Counted from the stretch's first letter, positions 1-8,754 are shown. The stretch is DNA of 64,000 nucleotides from Streptomyces sp. NBC_01451 (GCF_036227485.1 NZ_CP109479.1:1612001-1676000), one strand, 5' to 3'. Numbers and translations: made by a program. The notes: generated by a model not told the origin, from the letters alone.

Positions 1-29
1 GACCGCCTTGTGACGCCCGTACAGATCGC

Positions 30-872
30 TCACGGCTGCACCAGCCCTTCGTACGCGTCCGGCCGCCGGTCCCGGTAGAAGGCCCACTGCTGCCGGACTT
101 CCTCGATGAGATCGAAATCAAGATCCCGCACGACGAGTTCCTCGTCCTTGTCGCTCGCGACCTCGCCGACGAACTGGCCGCGCGGGTTCACGAAGTACGA
201 CGTCCCGTAGAAGTCGTTGTCCCCGTACTCCTCCTGGCCGACCCGGTTGATGGCGGCGATGAAGTACTCGTTGGCGACGGCCGCCGCCGGCTGCTCCAGC
301 TGCCACAGGTAGGCGGACAGGCCGCGCGAGGTGGCGGACGGGTTGTAGACGAGCTGCGCGCCGTTCAGGCCCAGCTGGCGCCAGCCCTCCGGGAAGTGCC
401 GGTCGTAGCAGATGTACACGCCGATCTTCCCGACGGCCGTCTCGAAGACGGGCCACCCCATGTTTCCGGGCTTGAAGTAGTACTTCTCCCAGAACCCCTT
501 GACCTGCGGAATGTGGTGCTTGCGGTACTTGCCGAGGTAGGTGCCGTCGGCGTCGATCACGGCCGCGGTGTTGTAGTAGAACCCGGACTGCTCGACCTCG
601 AAGACCGGGACGACGATCACCATGCCGGTCTCGCGCGCCAGCTCCTGCATACGGACCACCGTCGGCCCGTCGGGCACGGGCTCGGCCCAGCCGTAGTGCT
701 CGGGCTCCTGGACCTGACAGAAGTAGGGGGCGTTGAAGACTTCCTGGAATCCGATGACCTTGGCACCCTGCCGGGCGGCCTCACGGGCGTGCTCCACATG
801 TTTGGCGACCATGGACTCGGTGTCACCTGTCCAGGTGGCCTGAACCAGAGCGGCACGTACGACGTTGGCCAT
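30..872 (-). CDS. Carbon-nitrogen hydrolase (beta-ureidopropionase / N-carbamoylputrescine amidase-like)
   Basis: A cytoplasmic nitrilase-superfamily amidohydrolase of 280 residues, the usual length for one domain. The Glu-Lys-Cys catalytic triad is visible: Glu in GFQEVF near residue 44, Lys in KYRKHHIP near 117, and Cys in YICYDRHFPE near 154. The QVKGFWEKYYF stretch and the Cys motif resemble N-carbamoyl-amino-acid and N-carbamoylputrescine hydrolases, so it probably removes a carbamoyl group in pyrimidine or polyamine breakdown. The ATG at 872 has an AAGGAA ribosome site 7 nt upstream. No pathway partner lies next to it here, so the exact substrate is inferred from family only. Confidence 0.88.
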   Translation of the reverse strand: MANVVRAALVQATWTGDTESMVAKHVEHAREAARQGAKVIGFQEVFNAPYFCQVQEPEHYGWAEPVPDGPTVVRMQELARETGMVIVVPVFEVEQSGFYYNTAAVIDADGTYLGKYRKHHIPQVKGFWEKYYFKPGNMGWPVFETAVGKIGVYICYDRHFPEGWRQLGLNGAQLVYNPSATSRGLSAYLWQLEQPAAAVANEYFIAAINRVGQEEYGDNDFYGTSYFVNPRGQFVGEVASDKDEELVVRDLDFDLIEEVRQQWAFYRDRRPDAYEGLVQP

Positions 873-1045
873 GACCTGTTCCTTCCGGCTGGACGTCAGA
901 GAGCCTCTACGCCCGTAGACAGAGGTCGTAGGGGCTTGAAAGTAAGCCTCCGGAAGAGCCTTGCCAAGACCATCGCCGTTAACCCGCGGAGTCGATCACG
1001 TTTCACACCCCGGTGGGCGATTCACGGGCAGCCGGGTCAGCCCGG

Positions 1046-3046
1046 TCAGGCACTGTGGCCGGCGACCCGGAGGGCGTGCACCAGATCCCAGTACCGGTCC
1101 TCGGAGGCGCCCCGGGCCGCCTCCAGGAGCAGCGGGACGAGGCGCTGGGGGTCGGCGGCGACACTGCGGGCGGCCTCCTCGGGGGTACGGACCCGGACGT
1201 ACGCGTCGAGCAGGGCCCGCACCTCACGCTGCCGGCCCTCCTCGGCGAGCCGGAGCACGGCCTCGCCCACCTCGTGGGCCGGCCGCACGATGCCCTGCCG
1301 CAGGATCTGCTGGCCGTCGAGTCCCCGCCCCGCCGCGACCAGCGCGTCGGCGGCGGCGACCAGCTGGTCGGCCGGCAGGGAGGCGGCCTCCCACAGCAGG
1401 GTGGCCCAGTCGGCGCCGAGCCCCGCGCGGTTCAGCTCGGCGGCGAGCAGCGGGAAGCGGACGGCGGGCCATTGGGAGGCCTCGACGAGCAGCGCGTGCG
1501 CCTCACCGCTGCGTCCCTCGCCGCGCAGTCGTACGAGGTTGCGGACGGCGTCGATGGTGTCGTGCCGGGCGTCGTCGTCCAGCGCCTCCCGCACGGGCGC
1601 CACGGGCTTGGCGGCAGCGGGGGCTCCGGCGAACCGCGCGCCGCGCGGGGTACGGCGGCTGGGGGCGGCGGGCGCGGGTGCGGCCGGTGCGGGTGCGGCG
1701 GAGACGACGGGTGTGGCGCCGGTGTCCGCGTCGTCCATCATCCCGGCGAACCGGGCACTGCCACGGGCACGGCGCTTGGAGCGCTGCTTGCCCGCGGGGC
1801 GGGGCTCTGCGCGGGCGGGGGCGGGCTCGGGGTCGGGGTCGGGGGCCGAGGGCTCGTACCAGTCGGCGGGGAGCTGCGGGGCCGTGCGCTCGGCCGAAGG
1901 CTCCAGGGTGCCGGGAGCGTCGGCCGGGTGGGCGCCGTCGCCGTCGTCCGTGCGGCCGGAGGAGCGGCCGATGCCGTCGCGCCAGGCGGCCGTCCGGTCG
2001 CCGGAACCCTGCCGGTCCGCGCCTCGGTCGGCCCCGTGGGCGGCCGGGCGGGCGCCGCCCTCGTCCGTGCGGCCGGAACTGCGGCTGTCCGCGTTCCAGG
2101 CACCCGCATCGTCGCCGGAACCCTGACGGCCGGGGGCGCGATCGTCTCCGTAGCGGGTGGGGCCGGCGCCGTCGTGGTCGTCCGTGCGGCCGGTGCCCTC
2201 GCGCCAGGCGGCCGTCCGGTCGCCGGGGCCCTGACGGTCCGCGTCCCGGTCGTCCCCGTGGCGGGCCGGGGCGGGGGCGTCCGGGGCCTGTCCCGGGGAG
2301 GCGGGACCGTTCTCGTAGCCGGCGGTCGCACGGCCGTCCGCACGCTGTCCGTGAGTGCCGCGCTCGTCGTCGTGCCAGACGGCCGTGCCGTCGGGGTCGG
2401 TGCGTTGCCTGGGCAGGGTCAGGGGGTCGCCGTCTGGCGCGTCGGCACGGTGCGGGGCGTTGTGGTGGTGTACGCGGCCGGCGAACACGTCCGCCTCGTC
2501 GTCGCCGTCACGGCCCCGGTAGGGCGCCCGGCTCACCGTCCGGCGGGCCAACTGGTCCAGGCGGTAACGGAGTTCGGCACAGCGGGCGGAGGCGCGTTCA
2601 CGGTCGTCGTGGGCCCAGGCGAGGTCGAGACGCAGCTCCTCGGCCTCCTCGTGGGTGGTGGCGGAGCCGAGCGACCGCCCCAGCTCGGCGAGCCGTTCGG
2701 CGGCGTACCTCTGTTCCCGGAGCATCACGTCGAGCCGGTCGCCGAGGGTGTCACGGGCACCGGGGCGGGAGTCGAACTCGGCGAGCGACGCCTGGTGCAG
2801 GGCACGCGCCCGCTCGGCCTCCGGGGTGACGGCGCCCGTTCCGTACTCGGCGGCGAGATCCTGGAGCAGCGCCTCCACGACGTCCCAGGGCGGCACTTCG
2901 TACCCCTCCAGGCAGGCACGCATACCGTCGGGGTCACGCTCCCAGAACACGCCGCACCAGCCCGCGCCCTGGTCGAGGCGGGCCAACAGGCCGTTCAGAT
3001 ACCGCGCGAACTCCCGCACCTGCCCCGGGAGCTGTTCCACCGCCAT
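1046..3046 (-). CDS. Large low-complexity hypothetical protein with internal repeats
   Basis: A protein of about 666 residues that I cannot assign. The N-terminal third is helical and Trp-rich, with a long charged helix full of Arg and Glu. The middle (roughly nt 1850-2450) is a disordered, Asp/Gly/Arg-rich region with degenerate repeats built on a DRQGxGDRTAAW-like unit. The C-terminal third is an alanine/leucine-rich helical domain that looks like a repeat solenoid. I chose the internal ATG at 3046 over the longer frame to 3097 because the conserved-looking sequence begins MAVEQLPGQ and a GGGGTGGA ribosome site precedes it. No signal peptide or membrane segment is seen. Codon bias is strongly Streptomyces-like, so the gene itself is credible. 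Confidence 0.75.
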   Translation of the reverse strand: MAVEQLPGQVREFARYLNGLLARLDQGAGWCGVFWERDPDGMRACLEGYEVPPWDVVEALLQDLAAEYGTGAVTPEAERARALHQASLAEFDSRPGARDTLGDRLDVMLREQRYAAERLAELGRSLGSATTHEEAEELRLDLAWAHDDRERASARCAELRYRLDQLARRTVSRAPYRGRDGDDEADVFAGRVHHHNAPHRADAPDGDPLTLPRQRTDPDGTAVWHDDERGTHGQRADGRATAGYENGPASPGQAPDAPAPARHGDDRDADRQGPGDRTAAWREGTGRTDDHDGAGPTRYGDDRAPGRQGSGDDAGAWNADSRSSGRTDEGGARPAAHGADRGADRQGSGDRTAAWRDGIGRSSGRTDDGDGAHPADAPGTLEPSAERTAPQLPADWYEPSAPDPDPEPAPARAEPRPAGKQRSKRRARGSARFAGMMDDADTGATPVVSAAPAPAAPAPAAPSRRTPRGARFAGAPAAAKPVAPVREALDDDARHDTIDAVRNLVRLRGEGRSGEAHALLVEASQWPAVRFPLLAAELNRAGLGADWATLLWEAASLPADQLVAAADALVAAGRGLDGQQILRQGIVRPAHEVGEAVLRLAEEGRQREVRALLDAYVRVRTPEEAARSVAADPQRLVPLLLEAARGASEDRYWDLVHALRVAGHSA

Positions 3047-3208
3047 GACGTCCACCCCATGCCCGACCGGAGTTCTCCGCCCCGTAGAAAACACCAACCG
3101 TGTTACGGATGAGCTACGAGGGGTTTTCGGACCGGACGCAGAGTACCGCGCGCCCAGCGGAACGTGACGTGCACCACTGACACTTTGGCCGGAACCGCCC
3201 CCCGAGGC

Positions 3209-3469
3209 TCACGCCGCGACCGGGGCCAGGGGCTCGCACCGCCCGACCAGTTCGTCCATGGACAGCCCGAGCACCCGCGCCAGCGCCGCGACCGTGAAGA
3301 AGGCCGGGGTCGGCGCACGGCCGGTCTCGATCTTACGGAGGGTCTCGGCGGAGATGCCGGCGCGGGCCGCGATCTCCGCCATGCTGCGGCCACCACGCGC
3401 CTCACGCAGCAGCCGGCCGAGCCGTTCGCCGCGTTCACGCTCTTCGGGGGTGAGAGGAGTGCGTACCAT
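3209..3469 (-). CDS. XRE-family helix-turn-helix regulator
   Basis: A small DNA-binding protein of 86 residues that is almost entirely one lambda-repressor-type HTH. The recognition region runs from about residue 28 to 65 (SMAEIAARAGISAETLRKIE, then ALARVLGLSMDEL). It is transcribed divergently from map, with only 32 bp between the two start codons. The ATG has no Shine-Dalgarno sequence. Instead a TAGAAT box sits six bases upstream, the spacing expected for a leaderless transcript. Its likely operator is the 10-bp palindrome in the shared gap, so self-regulation and control of map are plausible. That regulation is inference; the HTH fold is clear. Confidence 0.85.
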   Translation of the reverse strand: MVRTPLTPEERERGERLGRLLREARGGRSMAEIAARAGISAETLRKIETGRAPTPAFFTVAALARVLGLSMDELVGRCEPLAPVAA

Positions 3470-3501
3470 GCCCCCATTCTAATACCGGTATAGTAATTGG
3501 C
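3470..3501. promoter_or_regulatory. Divergent leaderless promoter pair with palindromic operator
   Basis: This 32-bp gap separates the XRE regulator from map. It holds a perfect palindrome, ATACCGGTAT (3482-3491). Two opposing -10-like boxes abut it: TATAGT (3489-3494) toward map and TAGAAT (3481 down to 3476) toward the regulator. Each lies 6-7 bp from its start codon, so both messages would start at or next to their ATG. A regulator bound to the palindrome would cover both -10 boxes. Confidence 0.6.
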
Positions 3502-4293
3502 ATGGTGGAACTCAAGACAGATGCGGCGATCGCCGCCATGTACGAAGCGGGCCAGGTGGTCGGCAGAGCGCTGACCGCGGTTCGGGAAGCCGCTGACGTG
3601 GGTGTTTCCCTGCTGGAGCTGGACGAGGTGGCGCACGACGTGCTGCGGGCGGCCGGGGCGACCTCCCCCTTCCTCGGCTACCGCCCCTCCTTCGCGCCCA
3701 CCCCGTTCCCGGCGGTGATCTGCGCGTCGGTGAACGACGCGATCGTGCATGGCATCCCGGACGGCTACCGGCTGCGCGACGGCGACCTCGTCTCCATCGA
3801 CTTCGGCGCCGAACTCGGCGGCTGGGCGGGCGACTCGGCGATCAGCTTCATCGTGGGCGAACCCCGCCCGGCCGACGTACGGCTCGTCGAGACCGCCGAG
3901 CGGGCCCTCGCCGCGGGCATCGCGGCGGCGGTCGTCGGCAACCGTGTCGGCGACATCGCGCACGCGATCGGCGAGGTGTGCCGCACGGCGGGCTACGGCA
4001 TCCCGGAGGGCTTCGGCGGCCACGGCATCGGCCGCCGTATGCACGAGGACCCCCCGGTCCCCAACGAGGGCCGCCCGGGCCGGGGGATGCCGTTGCGCCA
4101 CGGCCTGGTCCTGGCGATCGAGCCGATGCTGATCGGCTCCGGCAAGGACGGCTACCACGAGGCCCCGGACGGCTGGACCCTCCGCACGAACGACGGTTCC
4201 CGCGCGGCCCACGCGGAACACACGGTGGCGATCACGAAGTCGGGTCCGCGGGTGCTCACGGCCCGGCTGGAGGCGCACACGAGCCGGGAGTAG
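3502..4293 (+). CDS. map: Type I methionine aminopeptidase
   Basis: Removes the N-terminal methionine from nascent proteins in the cytoplasm. It has 263 residues and the complete pita-bread fold metal site: Asp in SIDFGAEL, Asp in WAGDSAISF, His in GFGGHGIGR, Glu in AIEPML, and a C-terminal Glu in HAEHTVAITKSG. His in IVHGIPD is the usual substrate-side residue. There is no zinc-finger extension. The ATG has no ribosome-binding site and sits just after a TATAGT -10 box, so translation is probably leaderless. Streptomyces usually carry more than one map; linkage to a divergent XRE gene suggests this copy is the regulated accessory one. Confidence 0.92.
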   Translation: MVELKTDAAIAAMYEAGQVVGRALTAVREAADVGVSLLELDEVAHDVLRAAGATSPFLGYRPSFAPTPFPAVICASVNDAIVHGIPDGYRLRDGDLVSIDFGAELGGWAGDSAISFIVGEPRPADVRLVETAERALAAGIAAAVVGNRVGDIAHAIGEVCRTAGYGIPEGFGGHGIGRRMHEDPPVPNEGRPGRGMPLRHGLVLAIEPMLIGSGKDGYHEAPDGWTLRTNDGSRAAHAEHTVAITKSGPRVLTARLEAHTSRE

Positions 4294-4304
4294 TCTACGG
4301 CCGC

Positions 4305-4868
4305 ATGCGCGTCAGGAACGGCACCTCCGCCGACGCGGAGAGCATCGCGGCCCTGCACACGGCGAGTTGGCGCAGCGCGTACCGCGCGCTGATGCCCGCC
4401 GCGTATCTGGACGGCCCGCTGGCGGCGGAGCACCGCGCGAAGTGGCGGACCCGCGCGTCGGTACTGTCCGCCGACCGGTGTCTGCTGCTCGCCGAGCAGG
4501 ACGGCGAACTGCGCGGCTTCATCCATCTGGACACGGCCCCGGACGGCCGGGTCCACGTGGACAACCTGCACGCCCGGCCGGGCCACGTCGGCACCGGCGT
4601 CGGCCGCGCCCTGCTGCGGCACGGCTTCGCCTGGGCGGCCCGTCGGCACCCGGGCCAGGACGTCTACCTGGAAGTGCTGCGCGGCAACGCCCGCGCGATC
4701 TCGTTCTACGAGCGCGCGGGCGGCCTGCGCACCGCCGAACGGCCTCTCCGGACGGCCGCGGGCTTCACCCTGGCGGAGATCGAGTACACCTGGCCCGCGG
4801 CGGCCGTCAGTCGCTACGGGGACGGGCGGCCGGCCTCGGACGCCCTGCCGCCGCCCGCCCCCGGGTGA
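4305..4868 (+). CDS. GNAT-family N-acetyltransferase
   Basis: A 187-residue acetyl-CoA-dependent acetyltransferase of unknown substrate. The fold is recognisable: an N-terminal RNGTSADAESIAALH strand-helix, a central beta strand before VDNLHARPGHVGTGVGRALL (motif A, the pyrophosphate-binding loop Arg/Gly-x-x-Gly-x-Gly), and motif B with a GNARAISFYERAGG signature near residue 130. It starts 11 bp after the map stop codon, so the two could be co-transcribed. No Shine-Dalgarno is seen; a TAGTCT hexamer overlapping the map stop could instead be a -10 box. The last 25 residues are Pro/Ala-rich and probably disordered. Confidence 0.85.
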   Translation: MRVRNGTSADAESIAALHTASWRSAYRALMPAAYLDGPLAAEHRAKWRTRASVLSADRCLLLAEQDGELRGFIHLDTAPDGRVHVDNLHARPGHVGTGVGRALLRHGFAWAARRHPGQDVYLEVLRGNARAISFYERAGGLRTAERPLRTAAGFTLAEIEYTWPAAAVSRYGDGRPASDALPPPAPG

Positions 4869-4869
4869 C

Positions 4870-6678
4870 TCATGACGCGGGCCGCACCACCATCGCCGAG
4901 CCGCCGCCCCGCCGTACCGTCTCGGCCGCCGCCAGCCACTTGCCGTCCGGCAGTCGCTGCACGCCGGTGGCCGCGCCGATCTCCGCGTTCAGCCGGAAGC
5001 CGTGGCCGATCGCCTCCAGTTTGGTCTTCAACCCGCTGTTCCACAGGCCCGGTTCGAGCTCGGTGGTCGTCTGGTTGCGCTGGCTCGCGCGCGGCGCCGC
5101 GATCGCGTCGACCAACGGGAGCCCCCGGTCGAGGAAGCCCGTCAGGGTCTGCAGAACGGTCGTGATGATGCTGGCGCCGCCGGGTGAGCCAAGAGCGACC
5201 ACCGGCTTGCCGTGGGCGTCCAGGACGATCGTCGGGGACATCGACGAGCGCGGTCGCTTGCCCGGGCCCGGCAGGTTCGGGTCGTGGACGGCCGGGCTGG
5301 CCGGCGCGAAGGAGAAGTCCGTCAGCTCGTTGTTCAGGAGGAAACCGCGGCCCGGGACCGTGATGCCGCTGCCGCCGGTCTGCTCGATGGTCAGCGTGTA
5401 GGACACGACGTTGCCCCACTTGTCGGCCACCGTCAGATGCGTCGTGTTCTCACCCTCGTACGTCGTCGGCGCCGCGATGCCGCCGCTGTTGCAGGCAGCC
5501 GGGTTGCGCGGGTCGCCGGGCGCGACCGGACTGGTCAGCACCGCGTCGTCCTTGATGAGGCACCCCCGCGAGTCGGCGTACGACTGCGACAGCAGCTCCT
5601 TCGTCGGTACGTCCTCGAAGGCCGGGTCGCCCACCCAGCGCCCCCGGTCCGCGAAGGCGATCCGGCCGGCCTCGATGTAGCGGTGCAGGAACTGGACGTC
5701 GCTCGCCTTCGAAAGGTCCGTCCTCTCAAGGATGTTGAGGGCCTCGCCGACCGTCGTACCGCCCGACGAGGAGGGTGCCATGGAGTAGACGCCCAGGCCG
5801 CGGTACGACGTCTTCGAGGGCGCCTGCCGCTTCGCCCGGTAGGCCGCGAGGTCCTTCAGCGACAGCTCGCCGGGACGCGCGTTGTAGCCCGAAGCCGGGT
5901 CCACCGGCGGCTCGTTGACCGTGTCGACGATCTCCTTCGCCAGCTTCCCCCGGTACAGGGTGGCGACGCCCTTGCGGGCCAACTCCTCGTACGTACGGGC
6001 CAGATCGGGGTTCTTGAAGGTCGACCCGACCACCGGCAGCGCACCGCCCGGCAGGAACAGCTTCGCCGTGTCCGGGAAGTTCCTGAACCGTGTCTCGTTC
6101 AGCGCGGTCTGCGCGCGGAACGTGTCGTCCACGGTGAAGCCGTCGCGCGCGAGCCGCTCCGCCGGCTTCAGCAGCGTCCCGAGACCCTTGGTGCCCCAGC
6201 TGTCCAGCGCCGCCTGCCAGGTCGCCGGTGTGCCCGGCGTACCGACGCCCAGGCCGCTGGTGACGGCGTCGGCGAAGGCGATCGGCTGCCCGTTCTCCAG
6301 GAACAGGCCCGAGTCGGCCGTCAGGGGTGCCGTCTCGCGGCCGTCGATCGTCCGTACCGTACGGGACTTGGCGTCGTAGTAGACGAAGTAGCCGCCTCCG
6401 CCGATGCCGTTGGAGTAGGGCTCCGTGACGCCGAGCGCGGCGGCCGTGGCGACGGCGGCGTCCACCGCGTTGCCGCCCTTGCGCAGGATCTCGATCCCGG
6501 CGGCCGAGGCGTCCGCGTCCACGCTCGCCACGGCACCGCCGTATCCGACGGCGACCGGGACCTTCGGCGGCACCGGGTCCGCCGGTGCGGCGCCGGAAGG
6601 TGGCGCTGCCGCCCCCACCGAGACCACCGTTGCCGATACCGCCAGGACCGCCAGACTCCGCGCGACAGGGCGACGCAT
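4870..6678 (-). CDS. ggt: Secreted gamma-glutamyltransferase
   Basis: An exported, self-cleaving N-terminal nucleophile hydrolase that transfers or hydrolyses the gamma-glutamyl group of glutathione and related amides. It has 602 residues from the preferred start. An Arg-rich n-region, hydrophobic core and AAPPSGAAPADP stretch form a signal peptide. Autocleavage should occur before the Thr of TTHLTVADKWGN (near residue 409), giving large and small subunits. The small subunit carries the expected PRSSMSPTIV and GSPGGASIITTVLQ substrate loops. ATG at 6678 is preferred over TTG at 6681 because GGAGG lies 5 nt upstream of the ATG. It converges on the GNAT gene with a 1-bp gap. Confidence 0.93.
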   Translation of the reverse strand: MRRPVARSLAVLAVSATVVSVGAAAPPSGAAPADPVPPKVPVAVGYGGAVASVDADASAAGIEILRKGGNAVDAAVATAAALGVTEPYSNGIGGGGYFVYYDAKSRTVRTIDGRETAPLTADSGLFLENGQPIAFADAVTSGLGVGTPGTPATWQAALDSWGTKGLGTLLKPAERLARDGFTVDDTFRAQTALNETRFRNFPDTAKLFLPGGALPVVGSTFKNPDLARTYEELARKGVATLYRGKLAKEIVDTVNEPPVDPASGYNARPGELSLKDLAAYRAKRQAPSKTSYRGLGVYSMAPSSSGGTTVGEALNILERTDLSKASDVQFLHRYIEAGRIAFADRGRWVGDPAFEDVPTKELLSQSYADSRGCLIKDDAVLTSPVAPGDPRNPAACNSGGIAAPTTYEGENTTHLTVADKWGNVVSYTLTIEQTGGSGITVPGRGFLLNNELTDFSFAPASPAVHDPNLPGPGKRPRSSMSPTIVLDAHGKPVVALGSPGGASIITTVLQTLTGFLDRGLPLVDAIAAPRASQRNQTTTELEPGLWNSGLKTKLEAIGHGFRLNAEIGAATGVQRLPDGKWLAAAETVRRGGGSAMVVRPAS

Positions 6679-6781
6679 CAATACCTCCAGTCAACGACCG
6701 TCCGCGCAGCGTAACTTCATCCCAGCGGTCCCGTAAGGGCCTCTCGAACACCGTTGCGGTTGACCGATACCATGCGCGCCC

Positions 6782-7543
6782 ATGACTGACGATGTGCGCA
6801 ATATCGTCCTCGGTGTGGTCGCGGCCGGTATCAGCGCAGCCCTCGGCTGGCTGGCCCGCACCTATCTGTGGAAGCGCAAACTCCGCCGTAAGCAGGCCTT
6901 CTTCGGGCTCCCGGACAACTCCGAGTCGCTGCTCGTGGTGAACCGGGAGGCCGGTGGCCCCGAGTTGACGGTGATGCGGCACGACGTGTTCGCGCTCCTG
7001 GAACTCGCCGCGCTCATCAAGGACTGCAACGCCCACGCCCAGGTCGTCGCCCACGACGCGGCACAGCAGGGGTTCGGCGAACGGACCGAGTTCTGTGTGG
7101 GCGGCCCTTCCTCCAACCGCCGCATGCTGGCGCATCTGCACTCCCTGCTCCCCGGCGTCCGCGTCAACGTCGACGCCGAACCCGGCCCGGACCGCGGCGC
7201 CTTCCAGATCGGTACGGAGCGCTACCGGCTGGAGGGCGGCCGGAGCGAGTACGTGATCCTCGCGCGGCTCACCGCCGGCCAGAGCGGCGAGGCCCGGCCG
7301 GTCTTCCTCTTCTGCGGCCAGCGCGCGATCACCAACCAGGCGGCGACCCGCTATCTGGCCCGCAACCACGAACGGCTGGCCCGCAAGTACGGCAACAACT
7401 CCTTCGCCCTGCTCCTGAAGGTCGTCAACTCGCAGGCGTACGGACCCGATGTCGTCGAGGTGGTCTCGGACGTCACCCGGGCCGCGCGAACCCCCATACC
7501 GGTTCCGGCCGTTGCTCCGTCCAACTCCCACCGCGCCTCCTAG
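6782..7543 (+). CDS. Membrane-anchored conserved hypothetical protein
   Basis: A protein of 253 residues that I cannot assign to a family. One N-terminal hydrophobic segment (about residues 8-26, IVLGVVAAGISAALGW), followed by KRKLRRK, predicts an inner-membrane anchor with the rest in the cytoplasm. The soluble part mixes alpha and beta (ESLLVVNREAGGPELTV; VFLFCGQRAITNQAATRYL) and recalls a nucleotide-binding alpha/beta fold, but no catalytic motif is certain. The C-terminus is Pro/Ser-rich. No Shine-Dalgarno is obvious; a TACCAT hexamer 8 nt before the ATG could be the -10 box of a leaderless transcript. It is divergent from ggt. Confidence 0.7.
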   Translation: MTDDVRNIVLGVVAAGISAALGWLARTYLWKRKLRRKQAFFGLPDNSESLLVVNREAGGPELTVMRHDVFALLELAALIKDCNAHAQVVAHDAAQQGFGERTEFCVGGPSSNRRMLAHLHSLLPGVRVNVDAEPGPDRGAFQIGTERYRLEGGRSEYVILARLTAGQSGEARPVFLFCGQRAITNQAATRYLARNHERLARKYGNNSFALLLKVVNSQAYGPDVVEVVSDVTRAARTPIPVPAVAPSNSHRAS

Positions 7544-7561
7544 CGGCGCGTCCGGGGAACG

Positions 7562-7774
7562 GTCACGTCGCACACGGCGGACGGTCCGGTCACCGGAAAC
7601 AAGGAGAGCGGCACCCCCGTCGCGTACCTCCGCGACGTGGGCCCGCTCGGCCTCGGCAGGCCGGCCGGCCAGGTCGACCCGTCTGCGTCGAGCACAACCC
7701 GACCGGCGCAGCTGACCTTCCGCCCGCCGGAGCACGACCCCTCATGGGTGTCGGTACCCCTGCGCGAGCAGTGA
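7562..7774 (+). pseudogene. Decayed 3' coding fragment
   Basis: A reading frame ending in TGA at 7772-7774 shows clear coding-type G/C preference at third positions. Its translation ends PPEHDPSWVSVPLREQ, which looks like a genuine protein C-terminus, but no convincing start or ribosome site exists. It lies in the same frame as the preceding gene but beyond that gene's TAG stop. I read it as the tail of a deleted gene. The family is unknown. Confidence 0.3.
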
Positions 7775-7807
7775 TCTCCGGCTGCCGCCGGGCGAGCGCA
7801 TGCCCTT

Positions 7808-7990
7808 CTACCGCTGCCCGCCTGGCAGCAGCGTCCCTGATTCGGCCGGTGCGACGGCCTCGACCTCGGTCCACATCCCGATGGGGATGAACGGCAAATC
7901 GTAGTCGAGGTTCGGCGCGGCCGATTTTCCGGCCCTGGCCGCCGTACGGAGGTTGTCCGTCAGTGGATTCACGACGTCCTCAACTCCCAT
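7808..7990 (-). CDS. Small hypothetical protein downstream of gluA-like ATPase
   Basis: A possible 60-residue protein beginning MGVEDVVNPLTDNL and ending in a Gly/Gln/Arg tail. It starts 20 bp after the stop of the ABC ATPase gene on the same strand, so it would be carried on the same message. Third-position bias is moderate and the ribosome site is weak. A segment NLDYDLPFIPIGMW is unusually hydrophobic for so short a protein. It could be a real small protein, a peptide precursor, or chance. No function can be assigned. Confidence 0.35.
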   Translation of the reverse strand: MGVEDVVNPLTDNLRTAARAGKSAAPNLDYDLPFIPIGMWTEVEAVAPAESGTLLPGGQR

Positions 7991-8010
7991 GACTGCCAGG
8001 GGTGTTGGCT

Positions 8011-8754
8011 TCAGTGCCGCAAGATCTTGGAGAGGAAGTCCTTGGCTCGGTCGCTGCGCGGGTCGGTGAAGAACTCCTCGGGGCTGCGGTCCTCGACGAT
8101 GCGGCCGTCGGCCATGAAGACGACCCGGTTGGCGGCCGAGCGGGCGAAGCCCATCTCGTGGGTGACGACGACCATCGTCATACCCTCACGGGCCAGTTGC
8201 TGCATGACCTCCAGAACCTCGTTGATCATCTCCGGGTCGAGCGCCGAAGTCGGCTCGTCGAAGAGCATGACCTTGGGGTCCATGGCCAGGGCGCGGGCGA
8301 TGGCCACACGCTGCTGCTGCCCGCCGGACAGCTGGGCCGGGTACTTCGGCGCCTGCGAGGCGAGGCCCACCCGGTCGAGGAGCTCACGGGAGCGCCTGTC
8401 GGCCTCGGCCCTCCCGCGCCCGCGCACCTTGACCTGGCCCAGCGAGACGTTCTGGAGGACGGTCTTGTGGGCGAAGAGGTTGAACGACTGGAAGACCATC
8501 CCGACTTCGGCCCGGAGCCGCGCGAGCGGCTTGCCCTCGTGGGGCAGCAGCTGACCGTCGAGCCTGATCGTCCCGGACTCGATCGGCTCCAGCCGGTTGA
8601 TCGCCCTGCACAGAGTGGACTTGCCCGACCCGGACGGGCCGATGACAACGACCACCTCCCCCCTGCCCACGGTGAGGTTGATGTCCTGGAGGACATGCAG
8701 CTCACCGAAGTGTTTGTTGACTTCATGCAGCTCGATCAACGGATCGACGGCCAT
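8011..8754 (-). CDS. gluA: Polar amino-acid ABC transporter ATPase (GluA/GlnQ-like)
   Basis: The nucleotide-binding subunit that would power uptake of glutamate or glutamine; 247 residues, full length. Walker A is GPSGSGKST (about residues 39-47), the Q-loop lies in MVFQSFNLF, the ABC signature is LSGGQQQR, Walker B is [13 protein letters not shown], and the switch His is in VVTHEMGFA. It closely resembles Streptomyces GluA. The usual gluBCD genes (binding protein and two permeases), expected directly downstream, are absent. The ATPase must therefore pair with permeases encoded elsewhere or be a relic of a deleted operon. The small downstream frame at 7808 is all that remains on this strand. 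Confidence 0.9.
   Translation of the reverse strand: MAVDPLIELHEVNKHFGELHVLQDINLTVGRGEVVVVIGPSGSGKSTLCRAINRLEPIESGTIRLDGQLLPHEGKPLARLRAEVGMVFQSFNLFAHKTVLQNVSLGQVKVRGRGRAEADRRSRELLDRVGLASQAPKYPAQLSGGQQQRVAIARALAMDPKVMLFDEPTSALDPEMINEVLEVMQQLAREGMTMVVVTHEMGFARSAANRVVFMADGRIVEDRSPEEFFTDPRSDRAKDFLSKILRH

Noticed and set aside
961..3112. Several long open frames on the plus strand opposite the hypothetical protein gene
   Set aside because: They are Arg/Gly/Pro-rich shadows typical of GC-rich DNA; only the minus frame gives natural protein sequence and codon bias.
5212..6714. 500-codon plus-strand frame
   Set aside because: It lies antisense to ggt and has no family motifs or plausible ribosome site.
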